A stretch of 64,000 nucleotides of DNA from Branchiostoma floridae (GCF_000003815.2 NC_049982.1:8011825-8075824); one strand, 5' to 3'; shown: positions 46,733 through 63,371, counted from the first letter of the stretch. Made by a program: numbers and translations. Notes: generated by a model from the sequence alone, not told the origin.

Positions 46733-49700
46733 TTACTGCCCCAAGACCTCCACCCGCATGCTGACGAGATGATGCCATGTCTGCGGCCAGAACCGGACGT
46801 AACGTGCAGTTACCGGCGGGTCCAACAGGTGGCGCACTTCTGTGTCTCGATCAAAGTTGCCAGAGAAAAGCTGGGATGATATTTTGAAAAGAAAAACAAT
46901 AACAATGAACCGGCTACCAGCAATGCTACACGGAAACGAATGGGAAAATCTTTGCAGTAACACATAATTGATTTATTAGACTAAAGAAGAACACGTACAT
47001 CTACATACCCTGAAATATAAGAAGAAACTCTATCTAATCTGGAAAAAAAATCATATATGACTTCTGTCAGTTCATGTCAACTATGGTAAAATCCTAGTTA
47101 ACATCAGCCCTACAGTATCGGCTATAGCTTATTAGTCCTCTTTTAGAATGACAGTCTCTGCTACGCGGCATCAGTTACATCTGTAAGCTGTCTCAGGTCT
47201 GTTGCAAATGTCTTTTTCTGCAAAAGTTGACTAGTCAGCAAAATTTATTGAAAACATTAAAAAATTCTTGGAAACATCAAACTTGTGCAGAAGACAATGA
47301 TTTATAATACCAACCTTCTCACGTCCCAGTTTGTCCAGGTATGTAGACCACGTGGTTCCGTCTCTGCTGAAGCGTAGTTTGTAGGAGGTCACCCATTGTT
47401 GAAAAGTGTCACTGGACCTACCCTGTGTGACAACTCCAGCTACAGTAGTCTCTGCTCCCACGTCAATCTGGACAGGAAAAACACGTAACAGTTAACACTG
47501 AGAAGCGTCAGCGGTACAAAACGCCTGCGGTGTTCAATATGCCGTCCGTAGTTGCATGATTTAAGTGTGATTGGTCAACTTTGAAACTTAAATTGGAGAA
47601 TGTCCATGCTGACATTTGAACCCATATCTTCTGCTTTTTTATGTTTTTCAAAAAACCACAAAGGGAACACAAATAATTAGAAAATGCTAAAATAAAAATA
47701 GATAACTGCATGAATCTGCGTCAACAAATATCAAACAAGTGGCTGTCGGCGGAGCTAGGTTACGCCTGGGAGGGAGCGAGAAAGCGAGCACTGGATAGAA
47801 GAAAGTGGAGGAGAAACAAGAAGGGTGTGCTAGTACTTGTATTATGATGATGAGGATGCAAAAACATGCCAGAAGATGTGCATGACACAGGACAAAAATG
47901 ATTTGATATGATAAAAAAGTATAACCTACACCCTGCAGCCTCTACTTACCTGTAGCCACAGCTGGTTGTTGAATTGTGCACACCAGGCTCCGGCGCCCAC
48001 CTGGGAATGAAGGCGAGCTTTGCTGGCGGCACAACTGCCAGCATTGACCTGACTGGATGCCGTAATGTGGCCATCAGGAATAGCGCCGCTCTCCATACCC
48101 AGTGGTACTGCAGTGCACTGCTGCTATATACAGGGTGTAACATGTATTTACTGGTGGTAAAGGTCACGTCATTCAATATCCATTGCCCCATACGGTGCGA
48201 CATCCATTACCCATTGCCCAAGACCCCAGTACAACAGCTACACATGTCTCTGTCATGTCAAACTGTTAAACAAAGGTTACTAGCCAACACTATGTCTAAA
48301 GCTTGCCTATGTCTAAGTTCCATGTAGATTGATGTAAGTTTACGGATAATATCGATTCCCAAAAAATTTGTTCGCCTCAAGCTGAAGCTGATTAGCACAA
48401 GAACAGGTCACATTGCTATATGACAATAACTACAGTACTGTACGCACCAGACAGGATTGTCCTCCACACCTTCCACATCCACCAGCCGGACCGGGAGGCC
48501 CGGGCGGACCGGGAACACCATCACGGCCGTCCCGCCCGTCTCGTCCGGCCGGTCCCTCAGGACCACGGAAGGCACCTGTGACAATTGCATTGAGGTTTAT
48601 AGTTACTTAACAAAAATACATGATCACAAAATGCACTATCATATACTAGTAGCATAATTTTATAATGGTGTCAGACGAGACGGAATAACAATAAGGACAA
48701 TTTCCACCCTGGCACTATTGTAGTCAACTTTCTCGCGAAAATGGAACAGACTAGTGACCATTAAAGGTTACATGTGAAGTAACCACCGACCAACGTCTAT
48801 TTATTCCTGGTGCGTTCAAAGTTTATAGGAAAGAACCCATGCCTGCCTACCTAAGCCGTAGGGTGTTGTGATTGTGTTGGCCGCTCTCTTGGACCGCCGC
48901 ATGGGGGCGCTGTGATCTCCAAGCTTGACGTCATCACCAACTTGACTCGGTTTCACATCGGGGTCAGTCTTCTGTTGTAAAATATTCAAAATTTTACTCC
49001 GCATCCGCACTTATAGGTTCTATAAAGCACACTGTAGATACGCCATTCTACTTTCTCCATGTTGTTCCCGACTCCATCACGCGTTATTTTGTTAAGTCTC
49101 TGGAATAAAGTTTTGCTCTTTTACCCCTCCCTAACTCGACAAGTCTAAGTCGGCCTTGCCACTCATGCTTATAACTGTCTAAATGCCACACAAATTATCA
49201 TGATGCTACTTTCAGACAGTTTATGTAAACCTTCTCCCCTATTATTCCACATCATCACCGCACACATCAACACTGTTCACTGCGTACAGCTATCTAAAGT
49301 AGAAAAACCAGACATGTCCGAGTTTTTGCCCGAGGCAGGTTACCTATCATGAGGTGTGGGTGATCCAACCTGCCCAATTATCCGTGGTGTTCATGTGCAT
49401 GATATATATATAGAGTCAGAACTTATTGTTGTTTTCGAGAAAATATGAGACAATTGCAGTTCTGAACGCTATCACATTGCTTTCCTGGCGATGGTGAAAT
49501 TTAGCGTAAAGTGAGGGAGAGGTTAATCATTTAATGTAAGCTTAAGCTTTACAAGTTGATTGGAGGCTGACACAGACATGTCCAAAACGTGAGATTGTAC
49601 CATTGTAGCTTAAATCTAGTATGTTTAACACCATAAACTGGTCTGAATATAAAAAGACTGAAGAACTGTTAACTAAAGCTCACTATGATGTAATGCTGTC

Positions 49701-50241
49701 AACAGGGAGGCGGGGAGTGCTATCGAAGTTCTGAGAAGAATCTATGCTAACCCCTTACCTCGTGAGAGGTTCCGTAGGTTGCTTCTTGTTCATTTCCAAA
49801 TCCGAGTTGGAACTTGGTTTCCAGCACAGCCAGTCTCTCCCTCAAAGACGCCCCGTCAGCTTTCTCTTGCTGCAACTCCGTCTTGAGAGACGAGACCTCA
49901 GCACGTTCGCTGTCTAATTGAGTCTGCACAGACGACAGTTGGATTTTCAAGGCCGTCATTTCCTCCTTGTGACAGGACGCCTCTTCCTTGTTTCCAGTAG
50001 CGGCGTCTTGCTTGATCTCCATGGCCAAGGTGCGATCCTTCAGCGTCAGGATCTGGTCTTTCAGTTGAGCGGAGTTCTCACGGACATGCTTAACTTCGTG
50101 AGCGAGGAAGACGAGGGCCGCCACCACCAGCACCCCCGCCCCGGCAGCCACGGCCACCGTCACCGGTCGGGCCGCGCCGGGTCGGTCTCGGCGGGCCCGG
50201 CCGGTAACTTCGCTTACGTTAAGCAGCTTCTCCGAGCTCAT
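46733..50241 (-). CDS. Type 1 receptor: membrane anchor, coiled coil, furin site, collagen, F5/8C domain
   Basis: Exons: 49759-50241, 48851-48971, 48448-48575, 47950-48123, 47315-47467, 46733-46870, giving 398 residues, all in phase. Exon 1 is [15 protein letters not shown], the transmembrane helix ([20 protein letters not shown]) and a coiled coil ending EATYGTSHE. The linker contains MRRSKRAAN, a furin consensus. The collagen exon is [10 protein letters not shown], then [20 protein letters not shown]. The discoidin domain has variable positions [20 protein letters not shown] and WHHLVS against an otherwise nearly constant framework, and ends VLGQ. It enters with IDVGAE instead of VDVGAE. 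The neighbour to the left is the chimeric type 1 gene. The neighbour to the right is a type 2 gene. Confidence 0.88.
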
Positions 50242-51284
50242 TGCGAGAATATAAGTTGGCGTGACCAAAAATTTCTTACTGTAGACAATTTTTCACCCCC
50301 CGACCGAGGACAGCGTGGCAGTGGCAGATACCGAAATGCGCAGCTAATATGAAGAATACCAGTGGTCGAAGGTCATTGGTTAGAACCCCTGTGGCATTCA
50401 ATTATATTCATGCATGATGTGATTAGTTGGTTGGTGTTACGTAAAACCTTTCAGTATTACTAAACGCTTTAAAGTACTTAGTACGCACACCTTCTGGCGG
50501 CCTTACAGAAAATTGCACGCTTTTTCTCTTTACACATCTAATGATTCAACTGTTTCGTGAAAGGTTTCGTTCCTATCCGTTCAGCATTAGGTGTGCTTCC
50601 GCCCTTAACCATAAATTTCCTCCTGAGAAAATTGCAACACTGTATCACTTCACTAATCCTATCCAGGTAAATACTCGCATGTATACGTGACCTTTTCCTG
50701 ATTGAATAAATACACCGGCACACAATGGCTAAATGTTCTGAGGTCTTGTCACAACACACAGGGCAGATTGGTCCGAGAGTTCACTGTGGACTTCATTTCA
50801 AACAAACTGAAGAGAAAGGCAGAAGAGAAAAGCACATTCACTTATTTACTTCCATCAAAACCACGATGAAAGAAAAGAAAATCAGGCAAGTCGAAAAACG
50901 CAGCAGCCTGGGCTAGATCGAGACGTGTCGGAAAGGCAAGAAAATATTCCTTTCGAAGATCTACTGTCAGAAAAAACAGGCGATCACACAACGGAATGAA
51001 TGGTGCGGCAGAGACAAACCAAGATTCCTGACTTCCGCTCACTTGAAATTACATTGAATCAATTTCTGTTGCAATGGCTAGACTATCTGAGATGATACAT
51101 GCATGTTATGTATTTATGTATTTTTATTAAGTACATCTATCGTTATGATTTCATCGGGAGGAAGTGGAAACATTAAGATGCCCTGAGATATTATTCCGAA
51201 CATTTGTTGAGAACCTTTGGGTTAATTACATATATGTAGAAATAATTCCAGGCAAGCATATGACCTTTCAAGGGCTTAAGATTG

Positions 51285-51361
51285 TTTATTGTGCAGCACA
51301 ACGAATTTGCACAAACCTTGCAGAGACAATATGGTCATACAAAAATTCTCTCTTGTTTATT
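51285..51361 (-). terminator. Candidate polyadenylation signals for the type 2 gene
   Basis: AATAAA occurs twice on the complement (51285-51290, 51356-51361), 300-380 bases past the stop. The region 50242-51284 is the shared flank with the upstream type 1 gene and holds no supported exon. Confidence 0.45.
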
Positions 51362-51668
51362 GTACAGCACGTCGAACTGACAAAGTCTCGGAGTCGTAGA
51401 AGCAATTACAAAACAACTTGAGTAATACTCAGAAAAATTCTTCCAGGTTCAAGTGATAAAAAGTTTGTTAATTAATGGTTACAGCAAAGGAAACATGTCT
51501 GAAAGTGTCTATTGTATTATTTTCGGAAACAAAAGAACATAACCTAAGAATTGAATAGATCTGGATTTGATAGATATTGGTTAGACGTGCTGTTTGATAT
51601 ATATTCACTTGACATATATTCTCTCTAATCTTGACTATATTCTCTCTAATCTTGGGAAGATGCTAGAG

Positions 51669-54895
<3,227 letters not shown>

Positions 54896-56374
54896 TGTCA
54901 GCTTGTAGCGAGAACAGACTAACAGAGAAAGGACAAAACTATAACGTCCCTTTCTGTTGTCTGAGAGCACTTCCACCCTTCAACAGTCGGGACTTAAAGT
55001 AAGAAAAAAACACCCTGTAAGAATAAATACCTTGTAAGAAGAATGCGTAATTTACAGCAACGTTAACGTTTCAGAGTACAGAACAGAAGCATTGATTGGT
55101 TGAGGTGTACAGGTGGTGTAATTTCCTAACAATGCCACCTTTGCACTTGACGTCACAACGTCAACACGGCAGCAGTTGGTAAACAGCTGTGTCTTTGTTC
55201 AGACGAATGCTCCACACCAACAGTCCGAAAGGAAGGAACGGGGAAACGTCACCTATTCTTTTCTGTGAAACAAAGTGAGACAAGTGTATCGTAAAGATCT
55301 GGTGTAGTCGCTCTCATGGCCATTCACATCTACCCTACATATCAAAAATCATGAAACTCCGTTGTTCATTTTTTTGAGCTTCGGATTTTTTTGTTTGTTT
55401 TGCAAAATGCCCATGCTATTCCTTATTGGCTGCAACTTTGCACTTCCACCCTTCAACAGTCGGGACTTGAATAAGAAGTAAAAAAAAGAATACCCTGGAA
55501 GAATCATGCATAGTTAAACAGCAACGTCACGGGATACAGAAGCATTGATTGCTTGAGGTGTGCAGGTGAGGTGTCATTTCCCAACATCAACACGGCAGCA
55601 GTTGGTTGGTTAACAGCAGTGTCTTTGTTCAGACGACTGCTCCATGCCAATAGTTTGAAAGGAAAGAACGGCGAAATTTGTTTGGTAGAGAACATTAAGC
55701 TGAGCTGGTGCAGTCACGCCCACTGTGACTGACACACCGACTCAGAGGACGTAAAAAAAACAATGGTTTATGTACAATGGACATACACTATTTATTCAAG
55801 TGCATGATAAGTGATATGAAGATATATGCCTTAGAACACAACAAGGTATAGCACATTTAATGTCATATCTCAGTGGGAACCACAATGGTATTCGCCACCT
55901 CTTGAAGAGGGCTAATGTTGTCCCTATCACTGACATGTCCGTGATGTAGACAGGTGTACAGTATTTAGGGCCTCTTTCCACTAGACAGAGATCACTGGGC
56001 AACCGTTCAGTGACCAAAATCGGATGTGTGTGACCCTAGTATTATAACTGGAGTATGATACAAGATGTATTTAGTATGATTTGAAGGAAAACATTACAAT
56101 TTATTTTTTAACTTGTTCTTTACCTGTTAGCAGTCTGTTAACTCGTTAGTCGCTCAGCGGTCACAGGCTCCAGTGGAAAGGTGTTGTCACCACAATACAA
56201 GCTTGTACATGCTGTTGTGAGAACGTTGTGAGGTGCAAAGTTTGGTCAAGGTGGATTATGTTGTTTCTTTAATTATTGTGTATATTATAATGTAAATAGA
56301 CAAAGGATTTATGTAAAGCTGCAGCTGTACAGAAATTTTGCAATTAAAGAGCCTATATGTGTGGAACAGTCAAT
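54896..56374. other. Receptor 5' flank and shared intergenic sequence
   Basis: Two 5'-flank modules (about 54960-55360 and 55440-55700) are followed by sequence shared with 43870-44420 and 62300-62700. No coding exon was supported. Confidence 0.5.
55148..55155. promoter_or_regulatory. CRE-like palindrome TGACGTCA
   Basis: Perfect TGACGTCA 253 bases upstream of the exon 1 ATG, in the same context as 22629-22636. An inverted CCAAT box (ATTGGTTG) lies near 55095. Confidence 0.35.
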
Positions 56375-56380
56375 TTTATT
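56375..56380 (-). terminator. Probable polyadenylation signal for the gene at 57523
   Basis: AATAAA on the complement in the conserved type 1 3'UTR block, 1.1 kb past the stop codon. The element at 56508-56655 lies within this 3'UTR. Confidence 0.5.
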
Positions 56381-56507
56381 TCTGGGTATAAATGCCTGAT
56401 AACTTCTGCACAAATGAAGTTGCTAACGTTACATTTGTATTGTTATATTGTATCATCTCCTGCGTACATGCATTAGTAAAATATTTTCTAAATACAGTAT
56501 AGTAGCT

Positions 56508-56655
56508 TAGTCTCTACCAGACTCCGGATCGCTGGAAAATCGTAGAAATGGAACAAATAGAGGAGTAAGCCGGCCAGAGAACTATAGCCGGCTAGGGAAC
56601 AGCACGAGATCCATTTCTAACGATTTTCCAGCGATCCGGAGTCTGGTAGAGACTA
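56508..56655. mobile_element. 148-bp foldback MITE with 9-bp target duplication
   Basis: The left arm TAGTCTCTACCAGACTCCGG continues through ATCGCTGGAAAATCG and is inverted at the right end. ATAGTAGCT flanks both sides (56499-56507, 56656-56664). Paralogous 3'UTRs (near 23098, 45862) have a single such site. A 9-bp duplication with long arms fits Mutator-like elements. There is no coding capacity. Confidence 0.88.
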
Positions 56656-57522
56656 ATAGTAGCTGAGGACGGCAGCACCAGCATAATAAAACAAGGAATT
56701 TAGTCACTCTTCTTCACATAATGAAACCCTTGACATCTTCATCAAGCCTGTACACAACACACGCCGGCTACGATATATAGTGTAATGCTGTAATCACCAG
56801 GACATTGTATCAATATAAGATTGGCTGAACATTGTTGTCACAAGCTTTAAATGGGTAACCCTAAATACGTAAAGTAACTCTTTAATAGTGGAGCCATGAC
56901 TCATGAGATACATGTACTGTTTCTGAACCCACCTAGGCCACCTCAAATAACTGCAAACACCAAGCCAAACAAACGTACCAAAAACAATATTACTTTTTTT
57001 ACTGAGATGATAACCAAAAGTGATAACAATTTTAAGAAAACACATCATAGGTGTAAATGCTGTAAACTATCACAATAACTAAAAGAAGAAAACTGGCGGT
57101 TCAATTCACACTACGAAGCAGATACATGTACATTATGTATCCTGTTATATGCAAATCTGTGCTTTGGAAATCTCCAAGTCTGCATGCTGTGTCTAGTCAC
57201 CGGTGCAGTCCCTACAGAGAAGAACAAAAATGACTGTTGTTGTACATCAGTTAATGCACAGTCAAAATCTTCAAATGCCTTTACTGGCACATTTTGTTGC
57301 GTGTTGTTCACCTTGTCATTGGTCATCAAGTTTCCTTACTGTTTCTGTACCAAGGTTTATTTTTACAGGAAGGGGTTGCTTGCGCCTCGTCGAACAGTGG
57401 ACCCCCATTTCATGTTTTATACCGAAAGACAGGTGCCGCCCCAACTGAGATGCCCTTCCCCGGATCTATTGAAAATCACCTTATGTGAAGTCACGTGGAA
57501 AGAGAAGACTCCAGTGGTGTAC

Positions 57523-60500
57523 TTACTGCCCCAAGACCTCCACCCGCATGCTGATGTGTCCAGTCCATGTCTGCGGCCAGAACCGGACGTAACGTGCAGT
57601 TACCGGCGGGTCCAACAGGTGGCGCACTTCGGTGTCCTGATCAGAGTTGCCAGCGAAGATCTAGGATCAGGATGGTACATGTATTGTGAACGAACAGCCT
57701 ATCAGAAACACCGTACATAAGAATCAACGTTGTTGGAAGACATAATATGACACACACAATTTCTAATACTGAATTAGAACAATTACAATATTTACTTTAG
57801 ATTGAATGACTATTCATACCTACAAGTGCGAGAGAAAACTTTATCAATTCTGTAACGTTAACTACGTACATACTGTAATTAACTTGATTATGTATGACAA
57901 CGGTTACCAACCTTCTCACGTCCCAGTTTGTCCAGGTATGTAGACCAAGTGATTCCATCTCTGCTGAAGCGTAGTTTGTAGGAGGTCACCCTTTGTGGAT
58001 AGATGTTACTGGACCTACCCTGGGTGATAACTCCAGCTACAGTAGTCTCTGCTCCAATGTCAACCTGGAGAGGAAAAAAAAACACGTCGTCCTGGGAAAA
58101 GTGAGCGGCATAAGACCTTTTAAAATTGTTGCCAATCTCGACTTAAGTGTGATTGGTCAATTATTAAGATTAAGAAGTATAGAATCTTAATTGACACTCG
58201 TTGAGAATAAGAAACATTCCAGAAGATGGCACGGGAAAATTATTTTATATGAATACTGTAAATGCATTTAATTTCGCGGTAGCGGGAAAAATTATTTTTC
58301 GCGGTGGATTTAAGTTCGCGGTAACACCACAGACTGCAGTCTAATACCATAATAGAAAAATGTTCGCAGTGGTTTTAAGTTCGCGGTGAAGTGGTCACCG
58401 CGAAAACCGCGAACATTAATCCACCGCGAACATTTCTGCATTTACAGTATGTGAAAAAGAATCAAGCAAGGATTAGCAAGCAAACGGCTCTACCCTGCAG
58501 CCTCTACTCACCTGTAGCCATTGCTGGTTGTTGTTCTGTCCAGCGCACCAGGATCCGGTGCCCTCCTGGGAATGAAGGCGAGCTTTGCTGGCGGCACAAA
58601 TGCCAGTAGTGTACTGACTGGATGCAGTTATGTGTCCATCAGGAATAGCGCCGCTCTCCATACCTAGTGGTACTGCAGTGCACGGCTGCTACATGCAGGA
58701 TGTGACATGACTGATGATAAACATAATGTCATGATACCATCCATTATTCCATCACCCATGTGGTATATATTCCTAAAACATTCGCCTCGCCGACTCAGGT
58801 TCGATAGCACAAGGACACGTCACGTTAACATGCCATAATAAGTACAGAACGTATCTACCTGTTGGCAAGGTTGTCCTCCACACCCTCCACATCCACAAGC
58901 CGGCCCGGGAGGCCCAGGCGGCCCGGGAGCACCATCACGGCCGTCCCGCCCGTCTCGTCCGGCCGGCCCTTCAGGACCCCGAAAGGGACCTGGGATATTT
59001 GCAGTGAGGTTTATAGTTACTTTTAAGGAAATACATGATCGCACCTTTTAAGTTAACCATGAACAAAATACACTATCATATACATATATTAAAAGTTAAT
59101 GTTGTCAGACGAGACGGAATACCAATAATGACAATTTTCTTCGGAATTCGATATAGTCAAGTGGAAGTCAATTCCACTCTGGCACAATTATAGTCAACCT
59201 TTTCGTGAAAATGCAACATATTTCTAACATGATTACTTGTGATTAACCACGGACCACTCGTCTTTTTATTCCCGGTGCATTTAATGATTATCGGAAAGAA
59301 CCCATGCCTGCCCACCTAAGCCGTAGGGCGTTGTGACAGTGTTGGCAGCTCTCTTGGACCGCCGCATGGGGGCGCTGTGATCTCCAAGCTTGACGTCATC
59401 ACCAACTTGACTCGGTTTCACATCGGGGTCAGTCTCCTGTTGTATAACGTACAAAATTTTACTCCGCATCCGCACTTATAGGTTCCATGTAGCACACCGT
59501 AGTTACGCCATTCTACTTTCATCATGTTGTTCCCGACTCCATCAGGCGTTATTTCTTTAAGTCTCTGGAATCAAGTTTTGCTCCTTTACCCCTCCCTAAC
59601 TCGACATGTCTAAATCGGCCTTGCCACTCATGCTTATAACGTTAATTGTATAAACTTACCACACATATTATCATGATGCTACTTTCAAATAGTTTATGCA
59701 AACAAGCTCCCATATTATTCCACATCATCACCGCACACATCAACACTGTTCACTGCGTACAGCGATCTAGAGTAGAAAAACCAGACATGTCCGAGTTTTT
59801 GCCCGAGGCAAGTTACTTGTCATGAGGTGTGGGTGATCCAACCTGCCCAATTATCCGGGGTGTTCATGTGCATGATATATATAGTCAGAACTTATTGTTG
59901 TTTTCGAGAAAATATGAGACAATTGCAGTTCTGATCTAATACATTGCTTCCCTGGCGATGGTGAATTTTAGAGTAAATTGAGGGAGAGGTTAATCTTTTG
60001 ATGTAAGCTTAAGCTTTACAAGTTGATTGGAGGCTGACACAGACATATCCAAAACGTGAGATTGTACCATTGTATCTTAAATCTGGTATGTTTAATACCA
60101 TAACCTACCTGAATATTAAAAGACTGAAGAACTTTTAACTAAAGCTCACTATGATGTGATGTTGTCAACAGTGAGGCCGGTAGCTATGGTGTTATCGAAG
60201 CACTAAAAAGAATCTATGCTAACCCCTTACCTCGTGAGAGGTTCCGTAGGTTGGTTCTTGTTCATTTCCAAATCCTAGTTGGAACTTGGTTTCCAGCACT
60301 GCAAGTCTCTCTCTCAAAGACGCCCCGCCAGCTTTCTCTTGCTGCAACTCCGTCTTGAGGGACGAGACTTCGGCACGTTCGCTGTCTAGTTGAGTCTGCA
60401 GAGACGACAGTCGGATTTTGAGGGCCGTTATTTCCTCCTTGTGCGAGGACAGTTGGGTTTTCAGGGTCGTCACTTCCTCCTTGTGCGAAGACGCTTCCTC

Positions 60501-60767
60501 CTTGTCTCTTCCGGTGGTGTCTTGCTTGATCTCCATGGCCAAGGTACGATCCTTCAGCGCCAGGATCTGATCTTTCAGTTGAGACACTTCTTGAGAGGAC
60601 TTCTCTCGCACATATTTGACCTCATGAGCGAGGAAGACGAGGGCCGCCGCCACCAGCACCACCGCCCCGGCCGCCACGGCCACTGTCACCGGTCGGGCCG
60701 CACCGGGTCGGTCTCGGCGGGCCCGGCCGGTAACTTCGCTTACGTTAAGCAGCTTCTCCGAGCTCAT
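57523..60767 (-). CDS. Type 1 receptor with the longest coiled-coil stalk
   Basis: Exons: 60231-60767, 59316-59436, 58859-58989, 58512-58688, 57912-58064, 57523-57660, giving 418 residues in consistent phase. Exon 1 (179 codons against 138-161 in the other intact copies) has [12 protein letters not shown], the transmembrane helix and a stalk with an internal SSHKEE repeat, indicating a heptad-unit duplication. The linker carries MRRSKRAAN (RSKR near 205-208), the furin consensus. Collagen exon: [10 protein letters not shown], then [20 protein letters not shown] and CGCGGC. The discoidin head has variable stretches ASSQYTTGIC, GRSSNIYPQR and WTGHIS, and ends VLGQ. The last exon starts IFAG after a CTAG acceptor, whereas most others start VFSG after CCCAG. 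The intron between the first two discoidin exons holds a small MITE. Confidence 0.88.
58254..58449. mobile_element. Foldback MITE with CGCGGT-rich arms
   Basis: Starts TACTGTAAATGCA and ends TGCATTTACAGTA. The arms contain repeated TTCGCGGT / ACCGCGAA. Flanking TA on both sides fits a TA target if the element is taken as CTGTAAATG to CATTTACAG. It lies in a discoidin intron of the gene at 57523-60767. Equivalent introns in other copies lack it. Confidence 0.8.
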
Positions 60768-62832
60768 GGCGAGAATGTGACTTGGCGTGACCAAAAATTC
60801 CTTACTGTAGACAATTTTCCGTCCGACTGAGGACAGTGTCAGATACCGAAATGCGCAGCTAATATGAAGAAAGAAAAAATAATAGTACCCTGTTAGAAGA
60901 ATGCGTAGTTTACAGCAACGTCACAGGGTATAGAACCATTGACTGATTGAGGCGTACAGGTATAAGGTGTCATTTCTCAACAATACAAACTGTACACCTG
61001 ACTTCACAACATCAACACGACAGCAGGTTGTAAACAATAGTGTCTTTGTCCAAGCGATTGTTCCATGCCAATAGTCTGAAAGGAAAGAACGAGGAAATTT
61101 GGTGTCATCTTTCCTTTTCCCCGATACAAAGTGAGACAAGGGTTTGTTTTATAAAGAGCTGGTGTAGTCGCTCTCACGGTCATTAACCCCAACTTATAGG
61201 ACAACTTGAATTCACAGTAATTTTTAAGTACGAACATGAAGGCTTTTGTATTGTTCATTATCATTATCTTCAATTTGCCCAAAGTTTTGACCCCCAAAAC
61301 ACATTTCATTTCATTGACTACCACACGTGAAGCAATATTAGCCCAGTCAAGAGTCAAGAAGTTGTGAAAGAAGCTCATATCTCACCCCATTCTGACTACC
61401 TGCTCGTTTCAAAGATTAAATTTGGTATGAGTTGGATAAGTTGAATCGTGTGCCCTGACGTGACGTGGCCTAACTGTAATCTCCAACCGGGTGTGGCAGG
61501 AGGGCAGGATCCATGGGCCGAAACAATCTCCATTTCCCACCGGGATTGTCTCGGCCCGTGGATACTAACTGGCACCTGTATATCTGCTTGGAGATTAGTA
61601 GAACTTTGAACTTCTGAGGCTGACACAAAGTTGTCCTCTAAGTCGGGGTTAACGACCGTGAGAGCGACTACACCAGCTCTTTACAAAACAAACCCTTGTC
61701 TCACTCTGTTTCACAGAAAAGAAAACATGACACCAAATTTCCTCGTTCGTTCCTTTTTGACTATTGGCAAGGAACATTCGTCTGAACACAGACTGCTGTT
61801 TATCAACTATTGCCGTATGCACAGGTGGTATTGAACATTGGGCTGCTCCTGCCTCTGGGGCCCGGAAAAATACGAGGAACAAGTTGAACGTTCCTGATGG
61901 AAAGTACCGATGGGACCCATAACTACAGAATATGTACTCACATTTGAAATACGACGGTAACAGGTAGAGTCACAGTTTGATTATTGGAATGTCTTTCAGT
62001 GAGTCAAATGCACAGTCAAGATGATATCGGTGAACGTCATTACATGGGGATGTCACGTTATGAGCGCCTCAAGACACAGAAACATTGATGGTGGGCAGGT
62101 GTATCTTACCCCTGTACTCCTCAGTCATTGTAAGGTGTGAGGTGTCATTTCCCAACAACGCCAGTGTATTGCACGGCACAACGTCAACACGACAGCAGTT
62201 GGTAAACAGTAGTGTCTTCGTTCAGACGAGTTATCTATGCCAATAGTTTTAAAGGAACGAAGGGCGAAGTTTCCTTATTAGAGAACAAGCTGGTGCAGTC
62301 GAACTCACTGTCACTGACATACCGACTCTTATTTAGGTACCTAATAAGTGATATGGTGATATATGCCTTCGTGCACAACTTACTATAGAACATTTGATAT
62401 CATTTCTCAAGTGAGAATTACATTGATATTTGCCACCTCTTGAAGAGGGTTGACTAGACGGCGATCACTGAGCAACCTTACAGTTACCAAAATCGGATGT
62501 GTGTGACCCTGGTATCATAACTGGAATGTGATAAATGATGTAGTGGTACGATTTGAAAGAATACATAACACACATCTGTGAAATTCATTTAGCAGTCTGT
62601 TAACTCATCGAAGTTGTTCAGCAGTCACAGCATCCAGCGTATTGTTACCGCAATACATTCTTGTACATGCTTCTGTGGGCACATTGTGAGGCCTAAGGTT
62701 TGGTCAAGTGGATTATGTTGCTTCTTTATTGTATATCATGTGATGTAAATATGATAGACAATGCGTTTATGTAAAGCTACAGCTGTACAGAAATGTTGCA
62801 ATAAAAGAGCCTATATGTCTGGAAGAGTCGGC
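60768..62832. other. Receptor 5' flank with long inverted repeat, no gene
   Basis: Conserved 5'UTR/promoter block (to about 60870), then an inverted repeat (about 61025-61208 against 61631-61810) with the same spacer family as 1225-1600. Remaining sequence is shared intergenic flank. No coding exon was supported. Confidence 0.5.
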
Positions 62833-62838
62833 TTTATT
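62833..62838 (-). terminator. Probable polyadenylation signal for the partial gene at the right edge
   Basis: AATAAA on the complement in the conserved 3'UTR block, 0.4 kb past the stop at 63234. The 3'UTR is shorter than in the paralogues. Confidence 0.45.
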
Positions 62839-63233
62839 TATGAGTATGATTTTTACTTCAAACTGCAAAGCAGATATGAGCTTTGGAAATCTCCAAGTGT
62901 GCATGCTGTGTCTAGTCACCGGTGCAGTCCCTACAGAGGAGAACAAAAATGATTCGTTGTTAAGTGCATCAGTGAAAATCTTTTTGCAATGTCGTCATTG
63001 GCACATTGTAGTGTCTAGTGACCCATAGCTCAGCAAGTTTCCTTGCTACTTCTTTAGGGAATTCTATGGGGTATTCAGGAAGCGAAGAGGTTGCTTGCAC
63101 CTCCTCGAACACTGACCATATTTCATGTCTTTTCTAAAGACGTGTGAAGCCCAAGATGCCCTTTCCCGGATTAATTCAGAACCGCGCTTTAAGGGAAGTC
63201 ACAAGGAAAGAACAGAAAACTCTAATATTGGAC

Positions 63234-63371
63234 TCACTGCTCCAAGACCTCCACCCGCATGCTGATCCAAGAATTCCATGTCTGCGGCCAGAACCGGACG
63301 TAACGTGCAGTTACCAGCGGGTCCAACAGGTGGCGCACTTCGGTGTCTCGATCAGAGTTGCCAGAGAAAAC
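63234..63371 (-). CDS. Last F5/8C exon of another type 1 receptor, gene cut by the window edge
   Basis: The exon encodes [34 protein letters not shown] and the end MRVEVLEQ with a TGA stop; paralogues end LGQ with TAA. The next exon toward the 5' side would be expected just right of 63980. Conserved intron sequence runs to about 63975 (CAGAAGACAATGATTAC) and then departs from the paralogues exactly where the splice donor should be. The rest of the gene is outside the window or disrupted. Confidence 0.75.
   Translation of the reverse strand, partial: VFSGNSDRDTEVRHLLDPLVTARYVRFWPQTWNSWISMRVEVLEQ

Noticed and set aside
54896-54976. N-terminal extension of the receptor (MEVLSDNRKGRY...) upstream of MSSEK
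   Set aside because: The in-frame upstream codons are not conserved in most copies, while the ATGAGCTCGGAGAAG start is. Treated as 5'UTR.
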